Below, piece by piece: positions 17,115 through 24,867 of a DNA stretch of 64,000 nucleotides; the first letter of the stretch is position 1, and each line of letters starts with the position of its first letter. The notes beneath the pieces were generated by a model. The model made no database searches. It saw nothing but the letters and a program-made list of their open reading frames with translations, and was not told the DNA's origin. The position numbers were made by a program, and so were the translations under genes. This DNA comes from Massiliimalia massiliensis (GTDB lineage Bacteria; Bacillota; Clostridia; Oscillospirales; Ruminococcaceae): positions 620,001 to 684,000 of the forward strand of contig NZ_FUHT01000003.1 in the NCBI RefSeq assembly GCF_900155615.1, in the 5' to 3' direction.

Positions 17115-17145
17115 TGTGGCGGAACAGGCAGACGCAAGGGACTTA
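17115..17145 (+). repeat. Right attachment repeat (attR)
   Basis: 31-bp copy of 10703-10733; the identity stops one base into the intron, since the left copy continues AAATCC as in an intron-less tRNA-Leu. Confidence 0.8.
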
Positions 17146-17358
17146 GTAATTTGAGCACCAAAGGGGAAACTCTTTGTGTGAATTGCGTCAAATTCGGTGG
17201 AACTCCTTATAGGACAATACCGAGCGAAGCTTAAAAGGGCTTCCCTTTTAAGAACGTGTAGAGACTTGACGGCGCACACCTACGGATTTATCTAAGGTGA
17301 AGATAAAGTCCAGACTACAACATCTTTTAAGATGGCTATGGTAACATAGAGTAGCAAG
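17145..17358 (+). ncRNA. Group I self-splicing intron in the tRNA-Leu anticodon loop
   Basis: 214-nt intron, preceded by U and ending in G, as group I introns do. Pairings that can be drawn: P1 between exon CTT and intron GAG; P2 CAC-AAAG/CTTT-GTG; P3 GTCAA (17187-17191)/TTGAC (17266-17270); P4 TTCGGT/ACCGAG; P5 TCCTTATAGGA; P6 in the AAAAGGG-CCCTTTT stem; P7 GACT/AGTC; P8 CACCT/AGGTG; P9 stems ACATCTT/AAGATGG and CTATG/CATAG. The S-like segment GAAGATAAAGTCC resembles that of cyanobacterial tRNA-Leu introns, at the same U34/A35 site. No homing endonuclease is encoded. Confidence 0.88.
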
Positions 17359-17415
17359 AAAATCCCTCGATAGCAATATCGTACCGGTTCAAGTCCGGTC
17401 AGCGGCACCATGATG

Positions 17416-17458
17416 TTTGACTCATAAGTCTACAAGGCTTATGAGTCAAATTCTTTTT
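17416..17458 (+). terminator. tRNA-Leu terminator
   Basis: TTTGACTCATAAG pairs with CTTATGAGTCAAA around a 9-nt loop and is followed by TTCTTTTT. Confidence 0.85.
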
Positions 17459-17687
17459 ATAGCCCCATTTTCGGGGTAGAAACAGGCAAAATAATGTGAA
17501 AATCGGTTGAGATCGGCGCAGCGGTGCTCGGTCTTGACCGATTTTTTGTTGTTTCAGGGGCAAAATTGGCGCAAGGAAGATAGCATCAAAAGGTTTGCGG
17601 TGACAGGGATTGAATGGATAAAAGTTAGGCGCAGCTTGATTTCGGTGACAGAAAATCAAGAAAAATCAAGGCTTTTCTTGAAATCCC

Positions 17688-17731
17688 TTGATTTTTCACC
17701 ATAAGTGTGTTAGTATGTAAACGAACATACT
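17688..17731 (+). promoter_or_regulatory. Promoter and palindromic operator of the restriction operon
   Basis: TTGATT (17688-17693), 17 bp, TAGTAT (17711-17716). A palindrome AGTATGT-N6-ACATACT (17712-17731) covers the -10 box, suggesting autorepression by the HTH protein encoded first in the operon. Confidence 0.65.
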
Positions 17732-17749
17732 TATAGGAGGTGGAAAGGC

Positions 17750-18094
17750 GTGAAACGAAGAACCAAGACGGATTTTGGTGAGTTCTTGGTGGCAGAGATC
17801 CGGCAGGCCGGAATGTCGCAAGAAGAATTTTATAATGCCGTCGGAATTAAAAAGCCATATTTTTATAACCTTCTGACCGCGTCCCCTCCTCCGATTGATT
17901 TGCAGAATCGGATGCTGGATGTGCTGGACAGGGTTACCGGCGCAGACAAGGAACGGAAACGCAAATTTTACGATCTTGCCGCTGCGGGGCGCAACGAAAT
18001 ACCGGCGGATATTGCCAAGCTGATCACAGGCCACCCGCTGGAGTTGGATAAAATACGTGACACACTAACGACTCTGCTGGCCGTGCAGGGATAG
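17750..18094 (+). CDS. HTH regulator leading the type III restriction operon
   Basis: 114 residues, Cro/C1-like helix-turn-helix in the first 60 (IRQAGMSQEEFYNAVGIKKPYFYNLL), then a helical tail. It starts at a GTG with AGGAGG and AAAGG sites upstream and precedes the methylase by 10 bp. Position and the palindrome over its own promoter suggest a controller protein, as found with type II systems but unusual for type III; function is inferred. Confidence 0.75.
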   Translation: MKRRTKTDFGEFLVAEIRQAGMSQEEFYNAVGIKKPYFYNLLTASPPPIDLQNRMLDVLDRVTGADKERKRKFYDLAAAGRNEIPADIAKLITGHPLELDKIRDTLTTLLAVQG

Positions 18095-18104
18095 GAGAAT
18101 AGAT

Positions 18105-20204
18105 ATGTCAAGACTAAGTGATTTGATTGCGAAAATAGAAAATCCGGAGCTGCGGGCGCAGATTGAGGAAGCTGCAAATCAGGCGTTGAAGCAGAAGAAA
18201 TTCGGCCTCGTGTTCGAGGAGCATCTGCCGGAGTGCACTCCCCTGTACGATGTTCCTGTCCGGAAGGGTAAGCGGGTCTCTCTGAAAAATGGCAAGGTCA
18301 GCGAAACCTATATGGTGCTGAAGATCAACGGCGATACAGCCATCTGTATGCCAAAGGATGGCAAAGAGGCTGTGGAGCTGCCGGTGGCGGATCTGGTAGT
18401 GACTGCAGAATTTGGTGAGCCTATCTATCCCTGTCTGCAGCCGCTGGGTGAGGTGTGCAATGCGCCGGACAGCGATCTGTGGCATACACTCATCGAAGCG
18501 GATAACTACCATGCCCTACAGCTTTTGGAATATTTGTACGCAGGCAAGGTGGATTGTATCTACATCGACCCGCCTTACAATACCGGCGCCCGGGATTGGA
18601 AATATAACAACGACTACGTCGACAGCAACGATGAATATCGTCATAGTAAATGGCTTTCCTTCATAAAGAAACGGTTGGAGATTGCCAAAAAATTGCTGAA
18701 TCCCAACGATTCTGTACTGATCATCACTATTGATGAAAAAGAATATCTACATCTTGGCTGTTTGCTGGAAGAGATGTTTTCGGACGCAAGAATCCAGATG
18801 ATCAGTAGCATAATCAATCCTACTGGAAACAGTCATGCAAATGAGTTTGCACGTACCAATGAATATATTTTCATGGTTATGTTGGGAAATTGCCAAATAG
18901 AAAAAGTAATAGCTACAAAATCCACGGCAAAAGATGCAGAAGTCCACTGGGAACCTTTAAAACGAAGTGATTTGGCTTCAAAACGTGGTACAACCAAAGG
19001 CGGGACAATGCAGTTTTATCCCATATATGTAGACATAGTTTCAGGGAAAATAGTACATATTGGCAAGTATTTATCCCCGGATGAGGATTTGCACAAAGTA
19101 CCAGTTATTGACGGCGCTATACCAGTTTTTCCTATTCGAGATAATGGAATAGAAATGAATTGGGGATTAACGGGCGATGAGCTAAAAAGAAGACTAGAAA
19201 AGGGTTATGTGAGAGTAGGAAAATATACTCCTAACAAGCCACAAAAGTTTGTTTTATCATATTTGACGACTGGCACAATTGCTGATATTGAAGAAGGACG
19301 AGCAACAGTTAGATCTCAAGCAAGCGATGGTAGCGTAAAAGCCTATTATGTAGAAGAGAAAAAGTCATTTCCTACTACTCAGTGGAGTTTTTCCTCACAT
19401 GACGCGAAAAATTTCGGAACAGGTATAATCAAAAATATACTGCTCAACAGAGAATTCTCATATCCAAAATCGCTGTATGCGGTGGAAGATACGTTGGATA
19501 TTTTTCTTGCAAATAAGAAAAATGCGCTTATTGTTGACTTCTTTGCTGGCTCTGGAACGACTCTTCATGCTGTTAATTTGATGAATAAAAAAGATAGTGG
19601 ACATCGTCGGTGCGTTATGATTACCAATAATGAAGTATCGGCTAATGAAGCCAAAAAGTTGTATGCTCAAGGTTATTGTCCTGATGATAAAGAATGGGTT
19701 GATTTGGGCATTGCTCGCTATATTACATGGCCCCGGACGGTGTGCAGTATCGAAGGCCACGATATCCAGGGTAATCCTCTAAAAGGGCAGTATGTTGGTA
19801 GTGATTTCTCAATGGCAGATGGATTTGCAGCCAACGCAGCATTCTTCAAGTTGGGTTTCCTTGATAAAACCAAGGTGTCGTTGGGCATGCAGTTCAAGGA
19901 GTTGCTGTCCACCTTGTGGATGAAGGCAGGTGCCATTGGCAAATGCCCGGTTATCGATGCAAGTGTGCCGGATATGCTGATTCTGCCGGAGAACAAAATG
20001 GCGATCCTCACCGAAGAAAACCGCTTCGGTGAGTTTGCAGATCAGCTTGCCCAGCACCCTGAAATTGAGGTTGTGTACCTCGTCACCGATTACGAATCCA
20101 GCTATGTTGCTATGACGCAGGCGCTGGAGGGCAAAAAGACCTACCAGTTGTATCGGGATTATCTGGACAACTTTAGAATCAACGCAGGGAGGAACAGCAG
20201 ATGA
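18105..20204 (+). CDS. Type III restriction-modification methyltransferase (Mod)
   Basis: Adenine-N6 DNA methyltransferase and specificity subunit. Motif IV DPPYNTG is at about residues 154-160 and the SAM motif DFFAGSGTT at about 478-486, an order (IV before I) that marks beta-class methylases such as EcoP15I Mod. The segment between is the target-recognition region. 699 residues, normal for Mod. The stop overlaps the res start by 4 bp. An 80-residue N-terminal extension precedes the catalytic domain. Confidence 0.93.
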   Translation: MSRLSDLIAKIENPELRAQIEEAANQALKQKKFGLVFEEHLPECTPLYDVPVRKGKRVSLKNGKVSETYMVLKINGDTAICMPKDGKEAVELPVADLVVTAEFGEPIYPCLQPLGEVCNAPDSDLWHTLIEADNYHALQLLEYLYAGKVDCIYIDPPYNTGARDWKYNNDYVDSNDEYRHSKWLSFIKKRLEIAKKLLNPNDSVLIITIDEKEYLHLGCLLEEMFSDARIQMISSIINPTGNSHANEFARTNEYIFMVMLGNCQIEKVIATKSTAKDAEVHWEPLKRSDLASKRGTTKGGTMQFYPIYVDIVSGKIVHIGKYLSPDEDLHKVPVIDGAIPVFPIRDNGIEMNWGLTGDELKRRLEKGYVRVGKYTPNKPQKFVLSYLTTGTIADIEEGRATVRSQASDGSVKAYYVEEKKSFPTTQWSFSSHDAKNFGTGIIKNILLNREFSYPKSLYAVEDTLDIFLANKKNALIVDFFAGSGTTLHAVNLMNKKDSGHRRCVMITNNEVSANEAKKLYAQGYCPDDKEWVDLGIARYITWPRTVCSIEGHDIQGNPLKGQYVGSDFSMADGFAANAAFFKLGFLDKTKVSLGMQFKELLSTLWMKAGAIGKCPVIDASVPDMLILPENKMAILTEENRFGEFADQLAQHPEIEVVYLVTDYESSYVAMTQALEGKKTYQLYRDYLDNFRINAGRNSR

Positions 20205-23062
20205 AAGTAAACTTAATAGCTTTTCAGGATAAGGCTGTCAAAGAACTGCGTGTGGACATGGCCGATGCGCTGGACAGCTATTGCCGCAGAGGGAAAACGC
20301 AGGTGGTTTCTTTGCAGGCGCCCACCGGCGCAGGCAAAACCATCATCGCCGCCGCACTGATCGAGGATATCTACTTCGGATCCACGCTGGCAGACGGTAC
20401 CACCTTCGATGAGCAGCCGGAGGCCATCTTTGTATGGTTGTCGGACTCCCCGGAGCTGAATGCCCAGTCCCGGCAGAAGATCGAGCTGAAAACCAGCAAA
20501 CTGCGGTATGGCCAGTGCGTGACCATCGCAGAGGAATCCTTCGACATGGAAATGCTGGAGGATGGTCACATTTATTTCCTGAACACTCAGAAAATCAGCC
20601 GCAACGGTAAGCTGACCCAGCATTCCGATGATCGGCAGTATACCATCTGGGAAACCATCGACAATACCATTGCTAACAAGGGCGATCACCTGTATTTCAT
20701 CATTGATGAGGCACACCGTGGCGCGAAAAACATCCGCGAGGCGGGCAAGGACACCACCATCATGCAGCGCTTCATCAAGGGTTATGAATATACCGAGAAT
20801 GGCATCCGGCGCAAGATGCGTTCCATGCCGGTGATTCTCGGTATCAGCGCAACAGCAGAACGCTTCAACACCTTGGTTCGGAACATACCGAATGTAGGTC
20901 AGCAAACCTGCATTATCACCGCCGATGATGTACGAAATTCCGGCCTGCTGAAAGACCGCATTGTGATCACCTATCCTGAGGATCCCGAAAAGCATAACGA
21001 CATGGCACTGTTGGAAGCCGCCGTGGAGGAATGGCTGAAAAAGTGCAGACGGTGGTATCAGTACACCACCGAGCAGCATTATGCCAATGTGGATCCTGTG
21101 CTGGTGGTGCAGGTTTGTCAGGGCATCGGCAGCAAGCTGTCGGATACGAATCTGGAAGATGTGCTGGCCAAGATCGAAGAAAAGGCTGGTGTGCATTTCA
21201 AGGCAGGAGAGGTTGTTCACTGCTTCGGTGAAGGAACTCAGTTGGAAATCAACGGTCTGAATATTCCTCATGTCAAAGCCTCGGAAATTGCCGACGATCA
21301 TAGAATCAAAGTCGTTTTCTTCAAGGAAGCACTGTCTACCGGCTGGGACTGCCCTAGAGCAGAGACTATGATGTCCTTTGCAGTCCGGCAGGATCCCACC
21401 TATATCGCCCAGCTCCTGGGCAGAATGGTGCGCACACCGTTGCAGATGCGCGTACAGCGCGATGAATTCTTGAATGATGTTAAGCTGTACCTGCCCCACT
21501 TCAATCGGGACACCGTCAAAAAGGTGGTTGAGGAACTGCAGGCCAGCGAAGGTGGCGACATTCCCACCGAGATCAACGGCGAATCGCTGGAGGAACCTAC
21601 TTGGACAACGTGGACGGTGCATACACCGCGCAGAACGCATCAGGTAACACCGGATCCCAACCAGATCAGCATGTTTGATAATCCGGGCGGCAGCGCGGCA
21701 ACTTACACCCCAGTTTCCGGCAGCAGCACTACGGAGCAGCCCGCAGGAGCAACACAGACGCCTGTCAACACAATGAATCCCGGTACCGGCGCGCCGGAAT
21801 ACGTTCCGCCGAGAACGGTTACGGTACCAGCTTCCAGCGGCACACAGCCCGCATCGCCATTTGTTCCCACCCCGGCAGGAAAGCAGCTTTCGATCACCAC
21901 CGAGATTGACCGCGTGGAGATTATTGATTTTATCAATGCGCAGGGCTATGTGACATACCTTGTCCGACAGGATCGGATTAACGATTATTTGAAATCCCTG
22001 CTGGATCTGGCAGACCTGCTTACCCACAATGTCATTCACATTGGTGCCCGGGATGAAGTGATTGACGATGTAATCGGCTTAATGCGCGGCTATGTGGAAG
22101 AACTGCATCGTACCGGTAAATACGATGCGCTTGCTCAGCAGGTGCTGCAGTTTAAGTTGGCGGTACAGGTATATGATCCGTTTGGTAAGGCACTGCAGGA
22201 GGGTTATTTTGATGACCTGACCTTGATGTCGGAAACCGATCTGGACAGACAGCTTCGCAACGCAGATGCAAGGCTGGGCAGATACGGCTTCCCCAACATT
22301 TACGGTGGCCGCTACTTTGATGACGATGATCCCAGCAGCTATAAGATCGACTGCATCCTGTTTGCTGCAGACGACAGCTGCAGAGCAAAGCTGGGTGAAT
22401 ACGCTAAGAAAAAGCTGCATGAATTTGCCAGAAAATATCGCCTCAAGGTGGTCAACAAATCCGACGCCTGCAAGAAAAAGTATCACGATATCCTTGCAGA
22501 CAGCGATATTGTCAGTGAGCAGATTTTCGGTATTCCAGAAAATATCAGCGTCCGTGAGGATCCTGATGGCACCGAATACGAAAACCATCTGCTGGCCTCG
22601 GAGACCACTGGAATTGCAAAAATTAAGCTCAACGGCTGGGAGGCATCCCTCATCGAGGAAGAATCCCACAGAGCAGATTTTGTATGCTGGCTGCGCAATC
22701 CGGCCAGAGCATCGTGGGCACTTTGCCTGCCCTACGACATTGGTGGCGAAAAGAAATCCTTCTATCCGGACTTCCTGATCGTTCGCAGCGATCCGGCGTT
22801 GGATTACATCGTCGACATTCTGGAGCCCCATGGTAACCAATATGCGGATAATCTGCCAAAGGCAAAAGCGCTGGCGGAATACGCAAAGCGGGAGGATCGC
22901 ATTGGGAGAGTACAGCTCATTCATAAGAGTACCGACGCAGGTGGAACCAGCCGTTTCAGACGGTTGGATTTGACCGACTTGACAGTGCGTGAGAAGGTGC
23001 TTCGCGCAGTGAGCAGCGATGAGCTGGATCATATCTTCGATACTGACGGAACATTTGAATAA
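20201..23062 (+). CDS. Type III restriction subunit (Res), helicase-nuclease
   Basis: 953 residues. Superfamily 2 motor: Walker A PTGAGKT (about 41-47), motif II DEAH (about 168), later helicase motifs to about 430. A low-complexity linker rich in Pro/Thr/Ser/Gly (about 485-570) is unusual. The C-terminal nuclease region holds FYPDFLIV and DILEPHG, where most PD-(D/E)XK enzymes have E-x-K; His replaces the Lys, as in a subgroup of Res proteins. Overlaps mod by 4 bp, so the two form one complex that cuts unmodified foreign DNA. A terminator follows at 23069. Confidence 0.92.
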   Translation: MKVNLIAFQDKAVKELRVDMADALDSYCRRGKTQVVSLQAPTGAGKTIIAAALIEDIYFGSTLADGTTFDEQPEAIFVWLSDSPELNAQSRQKIELKTSKLRYGQCVTIAEESFDMEMLEDGHIYFLNTQKISRNGKLTQHSDDRQYTIWETIDNTIANKGDHLYFIIDEAHRGAKNIREAGKDTTIMQRFIKGYEYTENGIRRKMRSMPVILGISATAERFNTLVRNIPNVGQQTCIITADDVRNSGLLKDRIVITYPEDPEKHNDMALLEAAVEEWLKKCRRWYQYTTEQHYANVDPVLVVQVCQGIGSKLSDTNLEDVLAKIEEKAGVHFKAGEVVHCFGEGTQLEINGLNIPHVKASEIADDHRIKVVFFKEALSTGWDCPRAETMMSFAVRQDPTYIAQLLGRMVRTPLQMRVQRDEFLNDVKLYLPHFNRDTVKKVVEELQASEGGDIPTEINGESLEEPTWTTWTVHTPRRTHQVTPDPNQISMFDNPGGSAATYTPVSGSSTTEQPAGATQTPVNTMNPGTGAPEYVPPRTVTVPASSGTQPASPFVPTPAGKQLSITTEIDRVEIIDFINAQGYVTYLVRQDRINDYLKSLLDLADLLTHNVIHIGARDEVIDDVIGLMRGYVEELHRTGKYDALAQQVLQFKLAVQVYDPFGKALQEGYFDDLTLMSETDLDRQLRNADARLGRYGFPNIYGGRYFDDDDPSSYKIDCILFAADDSCRAKLGEYAKKKLHEFARKYRLKVVNKSDACKKKYHDILADSDIVSEQIFGIPENISVREDPDGTEYENHLLASETTGIAKIKLNGWEASLIEEESHRADFVCWLRNPARASWALCLPYDIGGEKKSFYPDFLIVRSDPALDYIVDILEPHGNQYADNLPKAKALAEYAKREDRIGRVQLIHKSTDAGGTSRFRRLDLTDLTVREKVLRAVSSDELDHIFDTDGTFE

Positions 23063-23068
23063 AACGAT

Positions 23069-23100
23069 ACCGGCAGGTGGAGCGATCCATCTGCCGGTTT
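23069..23100 (+). terminator. Terminator of the restriction operon
   Basis: ACCGGCAG-TGGA pairs with TCCA-CTGCCGGT, then TTTGCC; starts 6 bp after the res stop. The U-run is short. Confidence 0.6.
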
Positions 23101-23106
23101 GCCATT

Positions 23107-23680
23107 ACTGAAGGACTGAATTGTGTTGAAGCAAATTCCCGTAACCTTTTCTATAATTTTTTCATACGCGACTTTTTAAGAAAATAATTCAGTAAACTCA
23201 GTAGGTTCAGTTTTTCCTCTCGCGTTTCCCATTCGAGAGCTGGCTTTATAAGCAGCAGGACGATGTGAAGAAGTGAACGACCTGGAAGCAAATTCAGATA
23301 ACTTTTCTTATTATTCTCTCATATGAGACTTTATAAGAAAATCATTCACATATATTCACAACTTCACAGGATTATATAAATAATAGCCATTGGCTTTTAT
23401 AACAGTTCTCCGCAGAAGGAGACTGGGCTTCTGCGGTTTGCTGTGTCGATTTCCCGTAATTTTTTCTTATACGCGACTTTCTTAGAAAAAGAACCAGTAA
23501 AGAACAGTATCCCAGTAATAGGGCACTTTTTTGCCCTTCAGGGCTATGGTCTTTTGTGAAAGGAGTTAGCGGGGAAAACAGGCTGAGTCAGTTTGATGCG
23601 AAATCCGGTAAACTTTTCTATATATCTTTCATACGCGATTTTTTATAAAAAAGAATCAGTAATAGTCAGTCCTCAGTAAA
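23107..23680 (+). repeat. Four composite repeats: conserved core between complementary arms
   Basis: Four units, about 150-160 bp apart (cores near 23135, 23292, 23453, 23605), share a core of about 55 bases: CCGTAA, TTTTCT, then CATACGCGACTTTT and AAGAAAA. Each core is flanked by short tandem words that are complementary and differ from unit to unit: ACTGAA twice against TTCAGT three times (unit 1), GTGAA twice against TTCAC three times (unit 2), ACTGGG against CCCAGT (unit 3), GCTGA against TCAGT (unit 4). Non-coding in all frames. The arms covary as in a base-paired structure. Function unknown. Confidence 0.7.
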
Positions 23681-23821
23681 TTTTTTACGCCCTTTCGGGC
23701 GATGGCTTTTATGGGGATGTATAGGGGGTGAAGCAGCAGCGGCCAAAACGATAAAATACAATATTTTGTGCTTGATGAAATAAAACATCAAAAATAATCG
23801 CAATATTTTGCACCTGCACTA

Positions 23822-23850
23822 TTGACACATATGTTTGGCTATGCTATAAT
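23822..23850 (+). promoter_or_regulatory. Strong promoter of a short transcript
   Basis: TTGACA (23822-23827), 17 bp, TATAAT (23845-23850): a perfect consensus. Confidence 0.85.
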
Positions 23851-23856
23851 ACAAGA

Positions 23857-23980
23857 GTCAAAAGACATTCAAGGCTGGAAGATGCCTTTCAAAGATACAA
23901 AGTTCAAAAAACAATATAACAGAATTCAAAGAGCAATGATACAACGCTTCAAGGGCGCAGTGTATCGTTGCTCTTTTTTG
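23857..23980 (+). ncRNA. Putative ~125-nt small RNA or leader
   Basis: Bounded by the perfect promoter at 23822 and an intrinsic terminator whose stem AGAGCAA-GATACA/TGTATC-TTGCTCT ends in TTTTTT (23930-23979). The open frame running through it has no good ribosome site and codon use unlike neighbours, so an RNA product, or an attenuated leader for the genes at 24259 onward, is more likely. Confidence 0.55.
23930..23979 (+). terminator. Terminator of the short transcript
   Basis: Thirteen paired bases with one mismatch around a 17-nt loop, followed by six Ts. Confidence 0.8.
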
Positions 23981-24147
23981 TACCTTGAAAATAAAATACA
24001 TCCGCTCGCCACAAATACTCGATCGCAACTATGCCAAGACGGTTACCACCCGAGCATAGGCAGGAGAAGAAAACGCGGAGTCCTCGAACAGGAGGCTGCC
24101 GCAGGAAAAACAACGGAGGCAGGATGCAACAGCAGCAACAAACCCAT

Positions 24148-24232
24148 TGTAGCAGATGTAGCAGCAAATATAGGTGGTTTCAAAAACGAATCTTTTAAGA
24201 AAAGAAATATATAACCTGCTACAGCAGCTACA
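24148..24232 (+). repeat. Fifth, diverged composite repeat
   Basis: TGTAGCAG occurs twice (24148, 24157) and its complement CTGCTACA/CAGCTACA twice (24216, 24225), around a core with CGAATCTTTTAAGAAAAG, matching the ACTTTTTAAGAAAA core of the units at 23.1-23.7 kb. Arms are longer and unrelated in sequence, but the layout is the same. Confidence 0.65.
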
Positions 24233-24258
24233 CAAATGAACATACAAGGAGATGTGAA

Positions 24259-24534
24259 ATGAAAAACTACAAATTTTACGGCACAAAGGATGGCCGGGTG
24301 CCTATGAAGATGCCGGATCCGGCAGACTTTGGTGACGATCAGAAGGAATCCATGGCCATGTACATGGCGGTTGACGGAGCGCCGGTGATTCTCAGTCGAA
24401 GCAACGTACTGACACCCATGCCGTGGTGTATCCATAACGGTACCAGCACTGTATTCTTTAGTACCTACAAAGACGCCATCGAACACTGCAAGAAGTGCGG
24501 CTTCAAGCTGACCGGGAAAGGAGATCGGGGATGA
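24259..24534 (+). CDS. Small accessory protein, unknown
   Basis: 91 residues, soluble, with three Cys near the C-terminus. Its end (DAIEHCKKCGFKL) resembles the end of the next protein (DVDEYCKQRQFKP), suggesting two related small folds. Good AAGGAGATG site. Overlaps the next gene by 4 bp (ATGA), so they are coupled. No family recognised; the neighbours suggest a phage-satellite function. Confidence 0.65.
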   Translation: MKNYKFYGTKDGRVPMKMPDPADFGDDQKESMAMYMAVDGAPVILSRSNVLTPMPWCIHNGTSTVFFSTYKDAIEHCKKCGFKLTGKGDRG

Positions 24535-24734
24535 AGCTAATAGACAAGCTATTAGGCAGGAGCAGCACTGTCACTTTCGGCAAGCAGCGCTTCCAAAATA
24601 GCGACGGAAAAGAGATCGTTGTTACAAAGAAGATCTGCTACACCGTAAAAGACGGAACCATGAATATCCATATGCACGATCAGCAGGATGTGGATGAGTA
24701 TTGCAAGCAGCGCCAGTTCAAGCCTGTCTCCTAA
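24531..24734 (+). CDS. Small accessory protein, unknown
   Basis: 67 residues starting MKLIDKLLGRSS, with a predicted beta-rich middle and C-terminal DVDEYCKQRQFKPVS that parallels the preceding gene. AAAGGAGATCGGGG supplies the ribosome site, 8 nt from the ATG, which fixes the start within the stop of the previous gene. Confidence 0.65.
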   Translation: MKLIDKLLGRSSTVTFGKQRFQNSDGKEIVVTKKICYTVKDGTMNIHMHDQQDVDEYCKQRQFKPVS

Positions 24735-24812
24735 TAGGGGTAGGGGGAGTCAAATCTCCACAGGTTTTATTCCCGAGACGGGCGTGGGGTCACACGCGAA
24801 AAATCGGGAAAT
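24735..24812 (+). other. cos-like sequence before the capsid gene
   Basis: A G-run segment (AGGGGTAGGGGGAGTC then AAATCTCCACAG), followed by GACGGGCGTGGGGTCACACG inside an inverted repeat (TTCCCGA/TCGGGAA, about 24770-24809). From general knowledge, similar G-rich strings followed by TCAAATCTCTACAG occur at cos regions of many Bacillota siphophages, next to HNH and terminase genes. Here they lie before a capsid gene. Identification is by resemblance only. Confidence 0.45.
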
Positions 24813-24867
24813 CAAGAAGGGGTATAGCCCCATAAATCAAGTTTTCAAATAGTTGGAGGAAATCAAT

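Larger units (their letters stand above)
10703..17145. mobile_element. 6.4-kb integrative element in tRNA-Leu
   Basis: An AT-rich block bounded by 31-bp tRNA-Leu repeats. The tyrosine integrase is next to the left border, as is usual for tRNA-targeting islands. Cargo: a small unknown protein, an XRE regulator with a divergent lipoprotein, a DEAH-motif helicase, a short helical protein and a small serine resolvase. No conjugation or capsid genes are present, so it would need mobilisation in trans. The crossover is at the anticodon loop, so the right end supplies a new promoter and 5' half to the host tRNA. Confidence 0.75.
17110..17410 (+). tRNA. tRNA-Leu(UAA) interrupted by a group I intron
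   Basis: Exon 1 is 17110-17144, exon 2 is 17359-17410. Joined, they give a perfect 7-bp acceptor stem (GCCGCTG/CAGCGGC), a 5-bp anticodon stem AGGGA/TCCCT, loop CTTAAAA with anticodon TAA, a short variable arm, T-arm CCGGT-TCAAGTC-CGG, and an encoded CCA. The break falls after U34, the first anticodon base. The 5' exon lies in the integration repeat, the 3' exon in chromosomal DNA. Without splicing the tRNA could not work. Confidence 0.9.
17411..17749. other. Intergenic between tRNA-Leu and the restriction system
   Basis: After the tRNA terminator there are two further hairpins: AAAATCGGT/ACCGATTTTTT (17499-17548) and AAATCAAGG/CCTTGATTT (17663-17697). The second overlaps the -35 box of the next promoter. 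No gene seen; it is the left edge of the second accessory region. Confidence 0.5.

Noticed and set aside
20213-22039. 608-residue open frame antisense to the Res gene
   Set aside because: It is an opposite-strand shadow of a G/C-rich coding gene; no ribosome site and no recognisable protein pattern.
23107-23680. CRISPR array
   Set aside because: Units are ~150 bp apart with a degenerate core and variable arms; no uniform 23-40-bp repeats or cas genes.
23822-24214. 130-residue open frame starting in the promoter at 23822
   Set aside because: Starts inside the -35 box and reads through the terminator; composition unlike neighbouring proteins.
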